NCBI GenBank assembly: GCA_019359035.1
Contig: JAHHIC010000068.1
Coordinates: forward strand, 60,806 to 124,805
Reading direction: 5' to 3'
Length of the DNA: 64,000 bases
Source: Scytonematopsis contorta HA4267-MV1
GTDB lineage: Bacteria; Cyanobacteriota; Cyanobacteriia; Cyanobacteriales; Nostocaceae
Shown: positions 24,247 through 33,331 of the stretch, in pieces
Numbering within the stretch: the stretch's first letter is position 1
Layout of the letters: each line of letters opens with the position of its first letter
Program-made: the position numbers and the translations under genes
The notes under the pieces: model-generated
The model's database searches: none
What the model saw: the letters and a program-made list of their open reading frames with translations, nothing else
What the model was told of the DNA's origin: nothing

Positions 24247-26091
24247 ATGAAAGTTGACTTTCGTCCTTATAGGCTGTTATTAGTAGTGTGGTTCAGCCTC
24301 GGCATTTACTTACGCTTATGGCACTTAACAGCAAAGCCTCCTTGGACGGATGAGTTTTCAACGTTAGTGTTCAGTTTGGGTAATAGTTTTTTAGGTATAC
24401 CACGAGATGTACCGATTTCTTTGGATGTCTTGCTAAAACCGCTGCAACCTAATATATACAATGATGTTCAAGATGTTGTTACTCGTTTAACTACGGAAAG
24501 TAATCACCCACCGCTATATTTTGTGCTAACTCATTTGTGGACGCGCTTGTTTCCTTCCGAAGGGGGTTTAGTTTCCCTATGGGGAGCGCGTTCTTTAGCG
24601 GCTATTTTTGGTGCATTATCTGTTCCTGGAATTTATGTTTTGACTTCGATTACTTTTCGTTCTAGGGTTACAAGTCATTTAGCAGCTGCAATAATGGCTG
24701 TGTCACCTTATGGTGTTTTCCTTGCACAAGAAGCTCGTCATTACACATTAGGTATTTTATGGGTAATAGCTTCTTATGCTTGTATGGTAATAGCCATTCG
24801 TCACATTCAAAGCCGCACTCAGTTACCTTTATGGATAACACTTTCGTGGTTAGTAATTAACGCTCTAGGTATTGCAACTCATTATTTTTTCACCTTTGCT
24901 CTCTACACCGAGTTTATAATTTTCCTCATCCTAAAATGGCAATCCCACTCCCCACTCCCCACTCCCCACTCCCCACTCCCAGTTCCTCACTCCCCACTCC
25001 CAGTTCCCCACTCCCCCCCTTGGTCACGCATTTTAATGGTTGCTATAGGAACTTTAATATCTGGCTTAGTCTGGATACCAGTGTTTTTACATAATAGTTA
25101 TGGTGATAGATTAACTGATTGGATTCAAAGTGAGCGTGTAGGAATATCTTGGATTAGCCCTATTTTCCAGGTTTTAGCAGCTTGGATTACAATGATTTGC
25201 TTATTGCCCGTAGAATCGCCGAATCTTGTGGTAATGATTGCTGCTGGATTGATAATGTTAATATTCTTCATTTGGGCAACACCAATATTAATTCGGGGTT
25301 TGAAAATTCAACTTTCAGTACGACTACAAACCCGTTTTATGCTTCAGGTATTCAGCATTGCCATCGCTAGTGTTGTGGCATTGTTTTTTGTTTTCACTTA
25401 TTTTTTAGGAATAGACTTGACCAGAGGTGCTCGTTATAGTTTTGTTTATTTTCCTGGGGTAATTATGTTGGTGGGAGCAAGTTTAGCTGTTTATTGGAAT
25501 TACCCAGAGAATTTCCCAGAAAAGTTACCAAATATTAAATCAATCTTCAAGCTTTCCTTGAATGAAGGTGTTATCCAAGATTTACAAAAACCTCCTTTGT
25601 CAGCTTCTAATTCTTTCTCTAATTTCCAGCAAATGGGAAAATGGGGAATACAAGGGAAAAAAGTCGCGACAATAGTTTTTTTGATGGGATTGCTCAGTGC
25701 TGTGACAGTTGTTCATAATCTTGGCTATCAAAAATACTATCGTCCTGATTTATTTGTGCAACTAATTCAACAAAAATCTCAGGGTTCTGTTCTTGTGGCA
25801 ACTGCTCAGATGACTCATGTACAAATAGGAGAAATGATGGGGGTTGCTAGAGAATTCAAAATTAAAGGTTCAAAGCAAATTAAACCTTCGTTTTTCCTCG
25901 CACATCAAGATAATCTTCCCAATATTAACAGCACAACATTAGATAAAACTCTGAAGATGTTTCCGCGACCTTTTGATTTGTGGTTAGTAAATTTTCCTGT
26001 TACGGTGGAAGATAAAGGTTGTGTTGCTGATAAGAAATCTTTACCTGGGGTTCATGGTTATGTTTATAAACTTTATCATTGTGAGAGCTAG
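24247..26091 (+). CDS. GT39/ArnT-like membrane glycosyltransferase
   Basis: The 614-residue multi-spanning protein has PPWTDEFSTLVFS near the N-terminus, where the catalytic Asp-Glu of GT-C enzymes lies in the first outside loop. It also has HPPLYFVLTHLWTRLF, WGARSLAAIFGAL and about ten further hydrophobic segments. It probably transfers a sugar from a polyprenyl-phosphate donor outside the membrane. Residues about 235-258 (HSPLPTPHSPLPVPHSPL) are translated heptamer STRR lying in frame in a loop between helices. It sits downstream of the GT2/GtrA gene and of a leader with an overlapping small frame. Confidence 0.82.
   Translation: MKVDFRPYRLLLVVWFSLGIYLRLWHLTAKPPWTDEFSTLVFSLGNSFLGIPRDVPISLDVLLKPLQPNIYNDVQDVVTRLTTESNHPPLYFVLTHLWTRLFPSEGGLVSLWGARSLAAIFGALSVPGIYVLTSITFRSRVTSHLAAAIMAVSPYGVFLAQEARHYTLGILWVIASYACMVIAIRHIQSRTQLPLWITLSWLVINALGIATHYFFTFALYTEFIIFLILKWQSHSPLPTPHSPLPVPHSPLPVPHSPPWSRILMVAIGTLISGLVWIPVFLHNSYGDRLTDWIQSERVGISWISPIFQVLAAWITMICLLPVESPNLVVMIAAGLIMLIFFIWATPILIRGLKIQLSVRLQTRFMLQVFSIAIASVVALFFVFTYFLGIDLTRGARYSFVYFPGVIMLVGASLAVYWNYPENFPEKLPNIKSIFKLSLNEGVIQDLQKPPLSASNSFSNFQQMGKWGIQGKKVATIVFLMGLLSAVTVVHNLGYQKYYRPDLFVQLIQQKSQGSVLVATAQMTHVQIGEMMGVAREFKIKGSKQIKPSFFLAHQDNLPNINSTTLDKTLKMFPRPFDLWLVNFPVTVEDKGCVADKKSLPGVHGYVYKLYHCES
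24949..25018. repeat. Heptamer STRR inside the GT39 coding sequence
   Basis: About ten CCCACTC/CCCAGTT-type units lie within the reading frame and encode a His-Ser-Pro-Leu-Pro periodic stretch. Frame is kept because three heptamers equal seven codons. Confidence 0.85.
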
Positions 26092-26099
26092 AAAGCCAC

Positions 26100-26199
26100 A
26101 AAACCACCAAGCTACAAAATCACAAAACCACAAAGCCTCAAAATAATAAAATCAGAAAGCCAGAAAGCCAGAAAGCCAGAAAGCCAGAAAGCCAGAAAG
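26100..26199. repeat. GAAAGCCA tandem repeats next to REPIN copy 3
   Basis: ACCACAAA-like units grade into seven AGAAAGCC units that abut the outer hairpin at 26200. Confidence 0.7.
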
Positions 26200-26370
26200 C
26201 CAGGGAATAAATTCCCTGTCTAAAAGCTAAAGTCCTCTGTAAGAGGACTAATAAATTAAATTTTTACCAAAGGTAATTTAATTATTTTGTCTATAAAACC
26301 CAAATATTTAATCGTTTATTAGTCCTCTTTTAGAGGACTTTAGCTTTTAGACAGGGAATTTATTCCCTGG
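26200..26370. mobile_element. REPIN-like palindrome pair, copy 3
   Basis: Outer hairpins are at 26200-26218 and 26352-26370, inner hairpins AGTCCTCT/AGAGGACT at 26231-26249 and 26321-26339, with a 71-bp AT-rich spacer. The right end runs into GGCTTTGTCG tandem units (26368-26430), then a GC-rich palindromic repeat to about 26480. The copy sits between convergent genes and may act as a terminator. Confidence 0.8.
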
Positions 26371-26517
26371 CTTTGTCGGGCTTTGTCGGGCTTTGTCGGG
26401 CTTTGTTAAGCTTTGTTTGGCTTTGTTTGGTTTAGCGCTCCGCTCCACTGCGTGTTCGCGCCAGCGTCCGCTTCGGATACGCAAAGCCTCAATCCAACCT
26501 ACAAATTAATTACAAAC

Positions 26518-28140
26518 TTACCGAATCATCCGAGCTAAGATATTGCGGGTCATAATTTGAGCGTCCTTGTTCAACACAGAAGGACGTAACTGCGGAGCAT
26601 TATAATCATCAAGTGCCCAACTCCACTGCATAGAACCAGTTGCGAAAACTATAGCTCCTGAATCTGCTACATACACTGCCATGTCTGAGTATCTTTTACC
26701 ATTTTTATGACGATAAGGAGAACGAGCAATACGGATAGTATTTGCTGGGGCATTCTTAAACATTCGGTCAACTTCATAACCTAGCAGTCCTTTAAAAACT
26801 AGTTCTTTCGGTGCTTTGTGACTAAACCACAAAGAGGCTTGGTTGTTATTTTGACTCAATTGTGTGCCTGCAATTATCCAATCTGGGGCTGTATTTTCAA
26901 CTACAATATCGCCCATGACATCAAAAGTTTCGTACATTACTCCTAAGAGAGCGTCTTCTGGTAGATTTACTGGTTTTCTTCGCCATTGTGTTGTTACTAA
27001 ATAATCGTTATCGGGGTTATCATCTCTAGCGTATGGGTCTAAAGCGTAGTTTTCTTTATAAGAAACCATAATCCGGTTAATATCTTTAGTCACGCTACTG
27101 GGTTCAAAGCGAATTTGCCAGTAACAGGTGTTCGCAGAAAAAAAGCCCAGATTCACACCATAATCCCTTGCTGCTTCTACATTTTTTCGCATTGACCATG
27201 ACCAATATTCATCATGACCAACGGAAAGAAATGCTTTGTGCAATAACAAGATTGGTTTGGCTGTATTAATATCGAGAGGATTTTCGTGAGTATCTATATT
27301 GGTCGAGTAGGTGACGTCGTAGCCTTGTTTTTCTAACCACCGCACCATATTGTATTCCCATCCGGCTGCGTTATGTTTTTTACCCCGTTTAGTCAGGAAT
27401 TCTCCGGCTCCAACTCCGTAAGCTCCTTCTTTGTTAGGACTTACAGCGTAAGGACGGTTAAAAGATACTTTGTATGGTTGTTTACCTTTGCTGTTAAAAC
27501 GGTAAAGCGACATCCCCCCCCAGTTGTTATAAGCTTGGAATGTGGTGACGCTTGATTGGAATAAAATATCTGATGGACGACTGTCATCGCGGACAACAAA
27601 AATAATATAGCTTTGTTTGCGGCTTTTATTGGCTGTTAGCTTCGCTAAATATACACCGCTCATCCATTCTGTTGGGTCTTTAGTAGTGTTAGGAATTTTT
27701 AATATGTATGGGTCTTTCCAATTACATTCAACTAATCCTGATGCGTCATCAAAAATTGGTGATGGTTGTTTGACTCTTTTACGGACAATTGCTGGTGTCA
27801 TTAGCCTTCCCCCTGCACCAGAATACCAACCCATACGATATATTTCTATTTTGTAAGCTGGGTCTTTTGTATTGATAAATAATTTTATTTCCCCACCACG
27901 ATTTACGCTGGTAAGGGAAGCATAACCTTCTATTTCTCTATTAATGGCTGGGTTTGTGAGTTTCCAATCAGTGGTTGCTGGTTTCTGATTCTCCAAGTTT
28001 ATTAAATTTTCACGCTGGGTTGCTAGAGGTAAGTCTACTGCTTGGGCTGAGCTTGGGAAAATAATTAAGGTGTTGATGACAAGCAATAGTATTGGTAGAA
28101 GCACTGGAATCAACGAGTTAATTTGTGTTTTAAATAACAT
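26518..28140 (-). CDS. Secreted N,N-dimethylformamidase-beta-like protein
   Basis: The 540-residue protein has a signal peptide ending near FPSSAQA. It then shows IEIYRMGWYSGAGGRLM, FQAYNNWGGMSLYRFN, VRWLEKQGYDVTYSTNID, LSVGHDEYWSWSMRKNVEAARDYGVNLGFFSANTCYWQIRFE and ATGSMQWSWALDDYN. These are hallmarks of the dimethylformamidase beta-subunit-like family, a glutamine-amidotransferase-like fold that binds iron in the real DMFase. The small subunit is absent, so the true substrate is unknown. Its position among GT39 genes hints at envelope glycan work. Confidence 0.75.
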   Translation of the reverse strand: MLFKTQINSLIPVLLPILLLVINTLIIFPSSAQAVDLPLATQRENLINLENQKPATTDWKLTNPAINREIEGYASLTSVNRGGEIKLFINTKDPAYKIEIYRMGWYSGAGGRLMTPAIVRKRVKQPSPIFDDASGLVECNWKDPYILKIPNTTKDPTEWMSGVYLAKLTANKSRKQSYIIFVVRDDSRPSDILFQSSVTTFQAYNNWGGMSLYRFNSKGKQPYKVSFNRPYAVSPNKEGAYGVGAGEFLTKRGKKHNAAGWEYNMVRWLEKQGYDVTYSTNIDTHENPLDINTAKPILLLHKAFLSVGHDEYWSWSMRKNVEAARDYGVNLGFFSANTCYWQIRFEPSSVTKDINRIMVSYKENYALDPYARDDNPDNDYLVTTQWRRKPVNLPEDALLGVMYETFDVMGDIVVENTAPDWIIAGTQLSQNNNQASLWFSHKAPKELVFKGLLGYEVDRMFKNAPANTIRIARSPYRHKNGKRYSDMAVYVADSGAIVFATGSMQWSWALDDYNAPQLRPSVLNKDAQIMTRNILARMIR

Positions 28141-28306
28141 TCATGCCCAATTATTTTTCAGAATTATATTCATGTAATCTAATTTTTTCACAATCTTGCT
28201 ATCAAAATAATTTATGAGAAAAAATAATAATTATTACATCTATCTTATGGTGGATAAAGTTTACTACCCTAGTAACAGATAATGCTTGACAAAATAATTT
28301 TTTGCG

Positions 28307-29926
28307 ATGCCATCAATTTATTTATCGTTATTTCTGTGGATAATTCCCTTGTTACTTTTTCATTCTGGTCCCGTCAGTATGATGCCTCAAGATGAAGCGA
28401 TGTACGGGATACGTGCTAGATTAATGTTAGAGTCTGGGGATTGGATTACTCCTCAGTCTTGGGGAGAATTAGTGTACGAGAAAACACCCGGTCCTTATTG
28501 GTGGCTGGGGTTGGTTTACAAACTATTTGGTATTAGCGAAGTCTCATCTCGATTACCTGCACAAATTGCTTGTGTTTTTAGTATCATACTTACCTACGAG
28601 ATTGCTAAAATTCTTTTGGGTAGTAAACGCTTAGCATGGTTAAGTGCAGCAATTTTAGGTGTTTCATTTCTCTGGCTACAAGGGAGCCGCTTAACTACTG
28701 CTAATATCCCGACGATGTGTGCTGCTCTGTTAGGGATTTGGTGTTTGCTAAAAGCAGAGTCACCAGGAAAATCTCGTCTTTATTGGAGTTTTGCTGCTGG
28801 TTTTAGTGTGGGAATTGGCTTTTTGTTTCGGGGTCAGTTAATATTTTTGCCTTTTATTGGTTTATTACCTTATTTAATTGTGGAGCATCGTCGTCACAAG
28901 CATTTAACAAACCCAATGTTATATTTAGGTTTGTTTTTTGGTTTGCTTCCCACTCTTATTTGGTTTTATTTAAGTTGGCAACGTTATGGACAAGTTGTTT
29001 TTGACCAATTTTTAGCACTAGTTAATAGAATTACTTTAGAACAGCGTAATAATCATTCACCATTTTATTATTTATGGAATACACCAGTTAAAGCGTTCCC
29101 TTGGCCGCTTTTTAGTATATTGGGAATTTTTGTGGTATTACGTCGTAGAACTTTTGCTGATAAATCTTATAAGTTGATATTAATTGGATATCCTTTAACA
29201 ATTTTAACTGTTATCAGTTTAGTTTCTACTCGTCTACCTCATTATGCGCTAATACTTTATCCGTTTTTGGCAATGTTGGCTGCTGTAGCTTTAGATTGGT
29301 TAGGTAAAGTTTATGAGATAGATGATTCTAAATATAAAGGCTTTGTGCGTAATTTAAGTTATGCTTTTGGATTCTTAGCTGTCTTATTATTAATTGCGGG
29401 AATTGCTATTTATAGCGGTATTTTAAATGTTGGTACTAGCGAAGAATTAGATATTCAACAAGCAAGCTTACTAGGAGTAGTTTTAGGTTTAGGTTGGTTA
29501 TCTTTACCTATACTCTGGTTTATGCGTCATAATTTGAATAAAAAAATTATCAACGCTAATTTTTGGTTAGCTGGTTTACTGCTTCCTTCTTGGTTAGCTA
29601 TTGCTACTGCTGGTTGTGTTGGTTTATTAGGAAATTATAGTCCTGATATTAAGCCGTTTTTACAACAAAAAGAAGTTGCTTCTGTTGTACAAAACAACCC
29701 CATTAACTTTGTTGTCAAAGAAACAGAAGCTTTGACTACCGGAGGGGATAAAGCTTTATTGCTACTAACTTTCTACACTCCACGTTGGGGTAAGCGATAT
29801 CAGCAACTTTCTCAGCTCCCACCTGACAGTTACGCTTGGGTTAGCTCAGAATTTAATCTTAATTCTTCTCCCAAATATCGCTCTTTGGGTCGTTTTAGAA
29901 AATGGCAGCTTGTGACCTCTAAGTAG
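28307..29926 (+). CDS. GT39/ArnT-like membrane glycosyltransferase
   Basis: The 539-residue protein has an N-terminal helix, the catalytic-loop motif MMPQDEAMYGIRARLMLESGDWITPQ (Asp-Glu), YEKTPGPYWWLGLVYKLFG, RLPAQIACVFSIILTYEIA, and about ten more helices. This is an undecaprenyl-phosphate sugar or PMT-type transferase that works on the periplasmic side. The TAG stop (29924-29926) lies inside the 23-bp hairpin repeat that begins the following tandem array, so the C-terminus may have been reset by that insertion. Confidence 0.85.
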   Translation: MPSIYLSLFLWIIPLLLFHSGPVSMMPQDEAMYGIRARLMLESGDWITPQSWGELVYEKTPGPYWWLGLVYKLFGISEVSSRLPAQIACVFSIILTYEIAKILLGSKRLAWLSAAILGVSFLWLQGSRLTTANIPTMCAALLGIWCLLKAESPGKSRLYWSFAAGFSVGIGFLFRGQLIFLPFIGLLPYLIVEHRRHKHLTNPMLYLGLFFGLLPTLIWFYLSWQRYGQVVFDQFLALVNRITLEQRNNHSPFYYLWNTPVKAFPWPLFSILGIFVVLRRRTFADKSYKLILIGYPLTILTVISLVSTRLPHYALILYPFLAMLAAVALDWLGKVYEIDDSKYKGFVRNLSYAFGFLAVLLLIAGIAIYSGILNVGTSEELDIQQASLLGVVLGLGWLSLPILWFMRHNLNKKIINANFWLAGLLLPSWLAIATAGCVGLLGNYSPDIKPFLQQKEVASVVQNNPINFVVKETEALTTGGDKALLLLTFYTPRWGKRYQQLSQLPPDSYAWVSSEFNLNSSPKYRSLGRFRKWQLVTSK

Positions 29927-30303
29927 TGCGAGCATCTTGCTCGCTTTGAGCAATTTTCGTACTTTTGAGCAATTTTCGTACTTTCGAGCAATTTTCGTAC
30001 TTTTGAGTAATTTTCGTACTTTTGAGTAATTTTCGTACTTTCGAGCAATTTTCGTACTTTCGAGCAATTTTCGTACTTTTGAGTAATTTTCGTACTTTCG
30101 AGCAATTTTCGTACTTTTGAGCAATTTTCGTACTTTTGAGCAATTTTCGTACTTTTGAGCAATTTTCGTACTTTTGAGCAATTTTCGTACTTTTGAGCAA
30201 TTTTCGTACTTTCGAGCAATTTTCGTACTTTTCAGCAATTTTCGTACTTTTGAGCAATTTTCGTACTTTTTTTTGCAGTTAGCGAGCAAGATGCTCGCAC
30301 TAC
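29923..30303. repeat. 19-bp x 17 tandem array inside 23-bp inverted repeats
   Basis: The hairpin-forming 23-mer GTAGTGCGAGCA...GCTCGCT at 29923-29945 is repeated in perfect inversion at 30281-30303. Between them are 17 units of a 19-bp sequence (CGTACTTTTGAGCAATTTT). Several open frames cross the array in different frames and are artefacts. The whole is a 381-bp MITE-like unit. Confidence 0.9.
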
Positions 30304-30314
30304 GAATAATATTT

Positions 30315-30908
30315 TTACTCCGGGATTCCCACAGGGGAAAGTCCAGCGATCGCCTTTAAGTTTTGGCAGCGAATTAGCTCGATAAAGCCCAATCCAGAAC
30401 GTCCTTCAATTTTTGCAACGCTTTCAATAGCTGATAATAGGTGTTGAGCAGCTTCGACTTCCGAATAACCCCGTCGTTGTGCTATCTTAATAGCCCCAGC
30501 ATCCGCGTTTAACTCTGACTCCTGAGAGCGGTTACTATTCCAAATGCGATTCGCAGCAAGCGCAGTTAATCCTCCACCAACAACAACACCAACCACATCT
30601 CCTTGCGTGACTTCCACCAAGGAACCCAAAATACCAGCTAATACCACACCTTGATATAGCTCAGGTTTAAACCACTTCACACCCATCACCCAACTAGCCA
30701 TTCTCAACAGCATTAAATCTCGTTGCTGTCTGGTTAACCGACTCCAAAGGTCAAAATTAATATATATCAACCTGTCCGTATTCCAAGGTAAAGGAAATGT
30801 TGTATCAATCACCTTAGCTTGGTGAGGTTTGCTGATAATTTTTATACTCATACGCCCAGAAGCGGGCATAACATCTATTAAACGGCGAATTTCAACATTC
30901 GATTCCAT
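30315..30908 (-). CDS. DUF3318 cyanobacterial membrane-associated protein
   Basis: From the ATG at 30908 the protein has 197 residues (MESNVEIRRLIDVMPASGRM). The frame is open another 56 codons upstream but there crosses an inverted repeat, so the shorter start is chosen. Motifs are INFDLWSRLTRQQRDLMLLRMASWV, a hydrophobic Gly/Val-rich segment (GVVLAGILGSLVEV...GVVVGGGLTALAANRIW) and SELNADAGAIKIAQRRGYSEVEAA. The family is widespread in cyanobacteria and its role is unknown. Confidence 0.75.
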   Translation of the reverse strand: MESNVEIRRLIDVMPASGRMSIKIISKPHQAKVIDTTFPLPWNTDRLIYINFDLWSRLTRQQRDLMLLRMASWVMGVKWFKPELYQGVVLAGILGSLVEVTQGDVVGVVVGGGLTALAANRIWNSNRSQESELNADAGAIKIAQRRGYSEVEAAQHLLSAIESVAKIEGRSGLGFIELIRCQNLKAIAGLSPVGIPE

Positions 30909-30978
30909 AACATTTTGTTGTAGCAGAGAGTTTATATTTATCAATTGTGTTGCAATACTGCCTAGGTTTTGAATTTTT

Positions 30979-31132
30979 GTAGGTTGGGTTGAGGACGGGA
31001 CGGAAACCCAACTTTTCGGTCGCTTGTTGAGTTGAGTGGAGCTACCCAACCTACGAGTTTTCGTATTTTCGAGCAAAACCTCCGCAGTATTGAATTGTGT
31101 TGGGTTTCCGTCCCGTCCTCAACCCAACCTAC
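30979..31132. repeat. MITE-like unit with perfect 34-bp inverted repeats
   Basis: 30979-31012 (GTAGGTTGGGTTGAGGACGG...) is the exact reverse complement of 31099-31132, with 86 bp between. A diverged single arm is at 37009-37041, and a shorter relative forms the end of secF (6516-6567). It sits upstream of the DUF3318 gene. Confidence 0.85.
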
Positions 31133-31302
31133 GAGTGGTTTAAGTAGCATCACATAGAACCCTCCCGTAGTCAAAGCTATAAACTAACTAACATCAAAAA
31201 ATTTGTAGATATCGCACCGTTATTCTTATTGCCCGCTATACTACGAGGAGTTAGCAGTAAAAAATAACCAGAATTAGCTATAAATTATTATTTTTTTTCT
31301 AA

Positions 31303-31572
31303 ATGGAAGCTTTCGCCCTCATCCCACCCGAATGGACGAGCAAGGCAGTTCATGCTTTTAAATTTTGTTGTCCGAACTGCGGTGCCAGTAGTCGAGAAGC
31401 AACAAAAGTATGGATTAATCGCCGCTCACCAGTAATTACAGAAAATTATCGTCGTAAATGGCAAGAATTTTACCATTGTAACTGTGGCTGTGTATGGTGG
31501 GCTTGGAGTACTGACCGTCCACCGTCGGATTTATCAGCAACTGTAGATGATGAAGATTTCAACCGATTTTAG
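31303..31572 (+). CDS. Small zinc-ribbon protein
   Basis: The 89-residue protein has two Cys pairs, FCCPNCGASSRE and FYHCNCGCVWWAW, separated by a basic stretch (KVWINRRSPVITENYRRKW), which is a zinc ribbon. It is reminiscent of phage late-control Ogr/Delta proteins, but the match is weak. The acidic tail DDEDFNRF ends the protein. It is transcribed alone and its function is unknown. Confidence 0.65.
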   Translation: MEAFALIPPEWTSKAVHAFKFCCPNCGASSREATKVWINRRSPVITENYRRKWQEFYHCNCGCVWWAWSTDRPPSDLSATVDDEDFNRF

Positions 31573-31611
31573 AAACAACCTACACCAAAATCAAACATCA
31601 GACAAAACAAT

Positions 31612-31639
31612 GTAGAGACGTTACATGTAACGTCTCTAC
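31612..31639. repeat. 28-bp palindrome with TTACATGTAA core
   Basis: GTAGAGACG / CGTCTCTAC arms surround TTACATGTAA. It is 40 bases after the zinc-ribbon stop codon and could act as a terminator for either side. Confidence 0.8.
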
Positions 31640-31693
31640 ATTCGTGTAATATTTACGTGATATACATACTAATATTTCCGGACAAAAGAAATA

Positions 31694-33331
31694 CTAGAAC
31701 GTGAAAGTAGTACGCAATGTACCTACATAAATTGTGTCGTTATTGTTATTATTTTCAGGATTGAAAATAACTAACAAAGCAGGGGTCACAGAAATATTGC
31801 TGTTCAGTTGTAGACGATAGAGAGCTTCCAAGTGGTAAGACTCATCACGGTCTGTATTGGTTAAACCACGGTTAATACCAGTTACTTTAGGAGGCTGACC
31901 GAAAGCAAAACCTAATAAACTACCTTTTGAGCCAAAATCTCTCAAGCCAAGGTTAGCCATCCAGTAAAATACATCTGCTTCCGCACCTCTGTTAGCTCCT
32001 GATTCTGCTTTCAGATTGCTGAAACCAACCCAGCCACTGACACTAAATTGAGGGCTAGGACTAAAGGAAGCTTGGACTCCATAGTTGTTAGATGAGGTAG
32101 CTACAGTAGAACCAAAAGGTCTGTTTGCAAAATTGCTACCTGTGGATTGAAATAAATTAACGGCATTGGGATTGCTATTAGTAGGGTCTGCGTCAGTGTC
32201 TCTTGCACCATCGTAAGTATGAGCATAAGCAAAAGCAATACCCAGTTGTTTGCTGGGTTTAAACTCTAGTTGCCCAAAGATGGTGTTATCCCCATCAAAT
32301 ACTCCAAAACCGGAGTTCGGATTTGAACTTCTGGGGGCTAAATAAGCAGCACTTAGAGTTATGGGACCAGTAGGATTCACCTGTACTGTTACTGCAGCAC
32401 CACCCTGACTTTGACGATAAATAGGGCTAATGCGTCCGTAACGAGAAATAGTACCTCTACCGTCGCTAACAAAATCTGGGTTAAAATTGTTGACGTTGTT
32501 ATATAACTCAGCGTTATTGGCATCAACCTGAACGCGAATAGCATCAGTTAGGTTGAAAGAGTAATTGATTTTATCAATAAATGTGTCGTTCGCTTCGTCA
32601 CCGTCATAAGAAAGACGGGTCATGTTAGTGCCAGTTACACCATTATTAGGTGTCGTATTCCGAGATTGCAAACGAATTTGCAAGCGGTCTTTACCAGTGA
32701 AACTGCTGTTTAAGCTGAGACGAGCGCGGTTAGAGAAAACAGTGTTGCTATCTAAGTTAGCACCACCGGCTCTTCTGTCACCAAAAACTTCAGATAAGCT
32801 AAAAATCGCTTCCCCTTGCAGTTTGGTAGTAGTAGAGAACTGATTGGCTTCCAACTCAGCAGTGCGAGCTTCCAAAGCATCAACACGACCGCGTAAAGTA
32901 GCTAGTTCTGCGGAAAATTCTTCTTGCAAGCGCTGTAAAGCTGCTAAATCTTCTTTTTTGACTAAATCAGCGGTTGCTGTGGCGATTAATTCGTTAACGC
33001 GGTCTAAACAAGCGTTCAAACCTGCAGCGAACTCATAACGAGTCATAGCGCGGTTTCCACGGAAAGTCCCGTTAGGATAACCTGCGATACAGCCGTAGCG
33101 TTCAACTAGAGATTGTAAAGCTTGGAATGCCCAGTCTGTGGGCTGTACATCGGAAAATTGGGAAACTGATGTTACCTGCGCCATGTTGTTGTCTGCTTGT
33201 TGCTGTGACAACTGGTTAACAGGGGTAACGCTTTCGTTAATTTCAGCTGCGAGTGCGCTGTTGCTTGTTGCAAAAGCAGCCGCAACTACAATTGGACTGA
33301 GCTTGATAAAATCCCAGAATAGCTTCTTCAT
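31694..33331 (-). CDS. SLH-domain outer-membrane porin (iron-uptake porin / OprB family)
   Basis: The 545-residue protein has a signal peptide (AAFATSNSALAAE). A single SLH domain follows (FSDVQPTDWAFQALQSLVERYGCIAGYPNGTFRGNRAMTRYEFAA, about 58-110), anchoring it to pyruvylated peptidoglycan. A coiled coil (LVKKEDLAALQRLQEEFSAELATLRGRVDALEARTAELEANQ) is next, then a beta-barrel ending in an aromatic C-terminal strand (TTFTF). This is the most abundant cyanobacterial outer-membrane protein type, and relatives move inorganic iron or small solutes. Confidence 0.92.
   Translation of the reverse strand: MKKLFWDFIKLSPIVVAAAFATSNSALAAEINESVTPVNQLSQQQADNNMAQVTSVSQFSDVQPTDWAFQALQSLVERYGCIAGYPNGTFRGNRAMTRYEFAAGLNACLDRVNELIATATADLVKKEDLAALQRLQEEFSAELATLRGRVDALEARTAELEANQFSTTTKLQGEAIFSLSEVFGDRRAGGANLDSNTVFSNRARLSLNSSFTGKDRLQIRLQSRNTTPNNGVTGTNMTRLSYDGDEANDTFIDKINYSFNLTDAIRVQVDANNAELYNNVNNFNPDFVSDGRGTISRYGRISPIYRQSQGGAAVTVQVNPTGPITLSAAYLAPRSSNPNSGFGVFDGDNTIFGQLEFKPSKQLGIAFAYAHTYDGARDTDADPTNSNPNAVNLFQSTGSNFANRPFGSTVATSSNNYGVQASFSPSPQFSVSGWVGFSNLKAESGANRGAEADVFYWMANLGLRDFGSKGSLLGFAFGQPPKVTGINRGLTNTDRDESYHLEALYRLQLNSNISVTPALLVIFNPENNNNNDTIYVGTLRTTFTF

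Noticed and set aside
29946..30272. CRISPR array
   Set aside because: The 19-bp units are contiguous with no variable spacers, and no cas genes are in the window.
29830..30289. Overlapping repeat-protein frames (KVRKLLKSTKIAQKYEN type)
   Set aside because: They arise from the 19-bp tandem array, are open in three frames of the same strand, and overlap the end of the GT39 gene.
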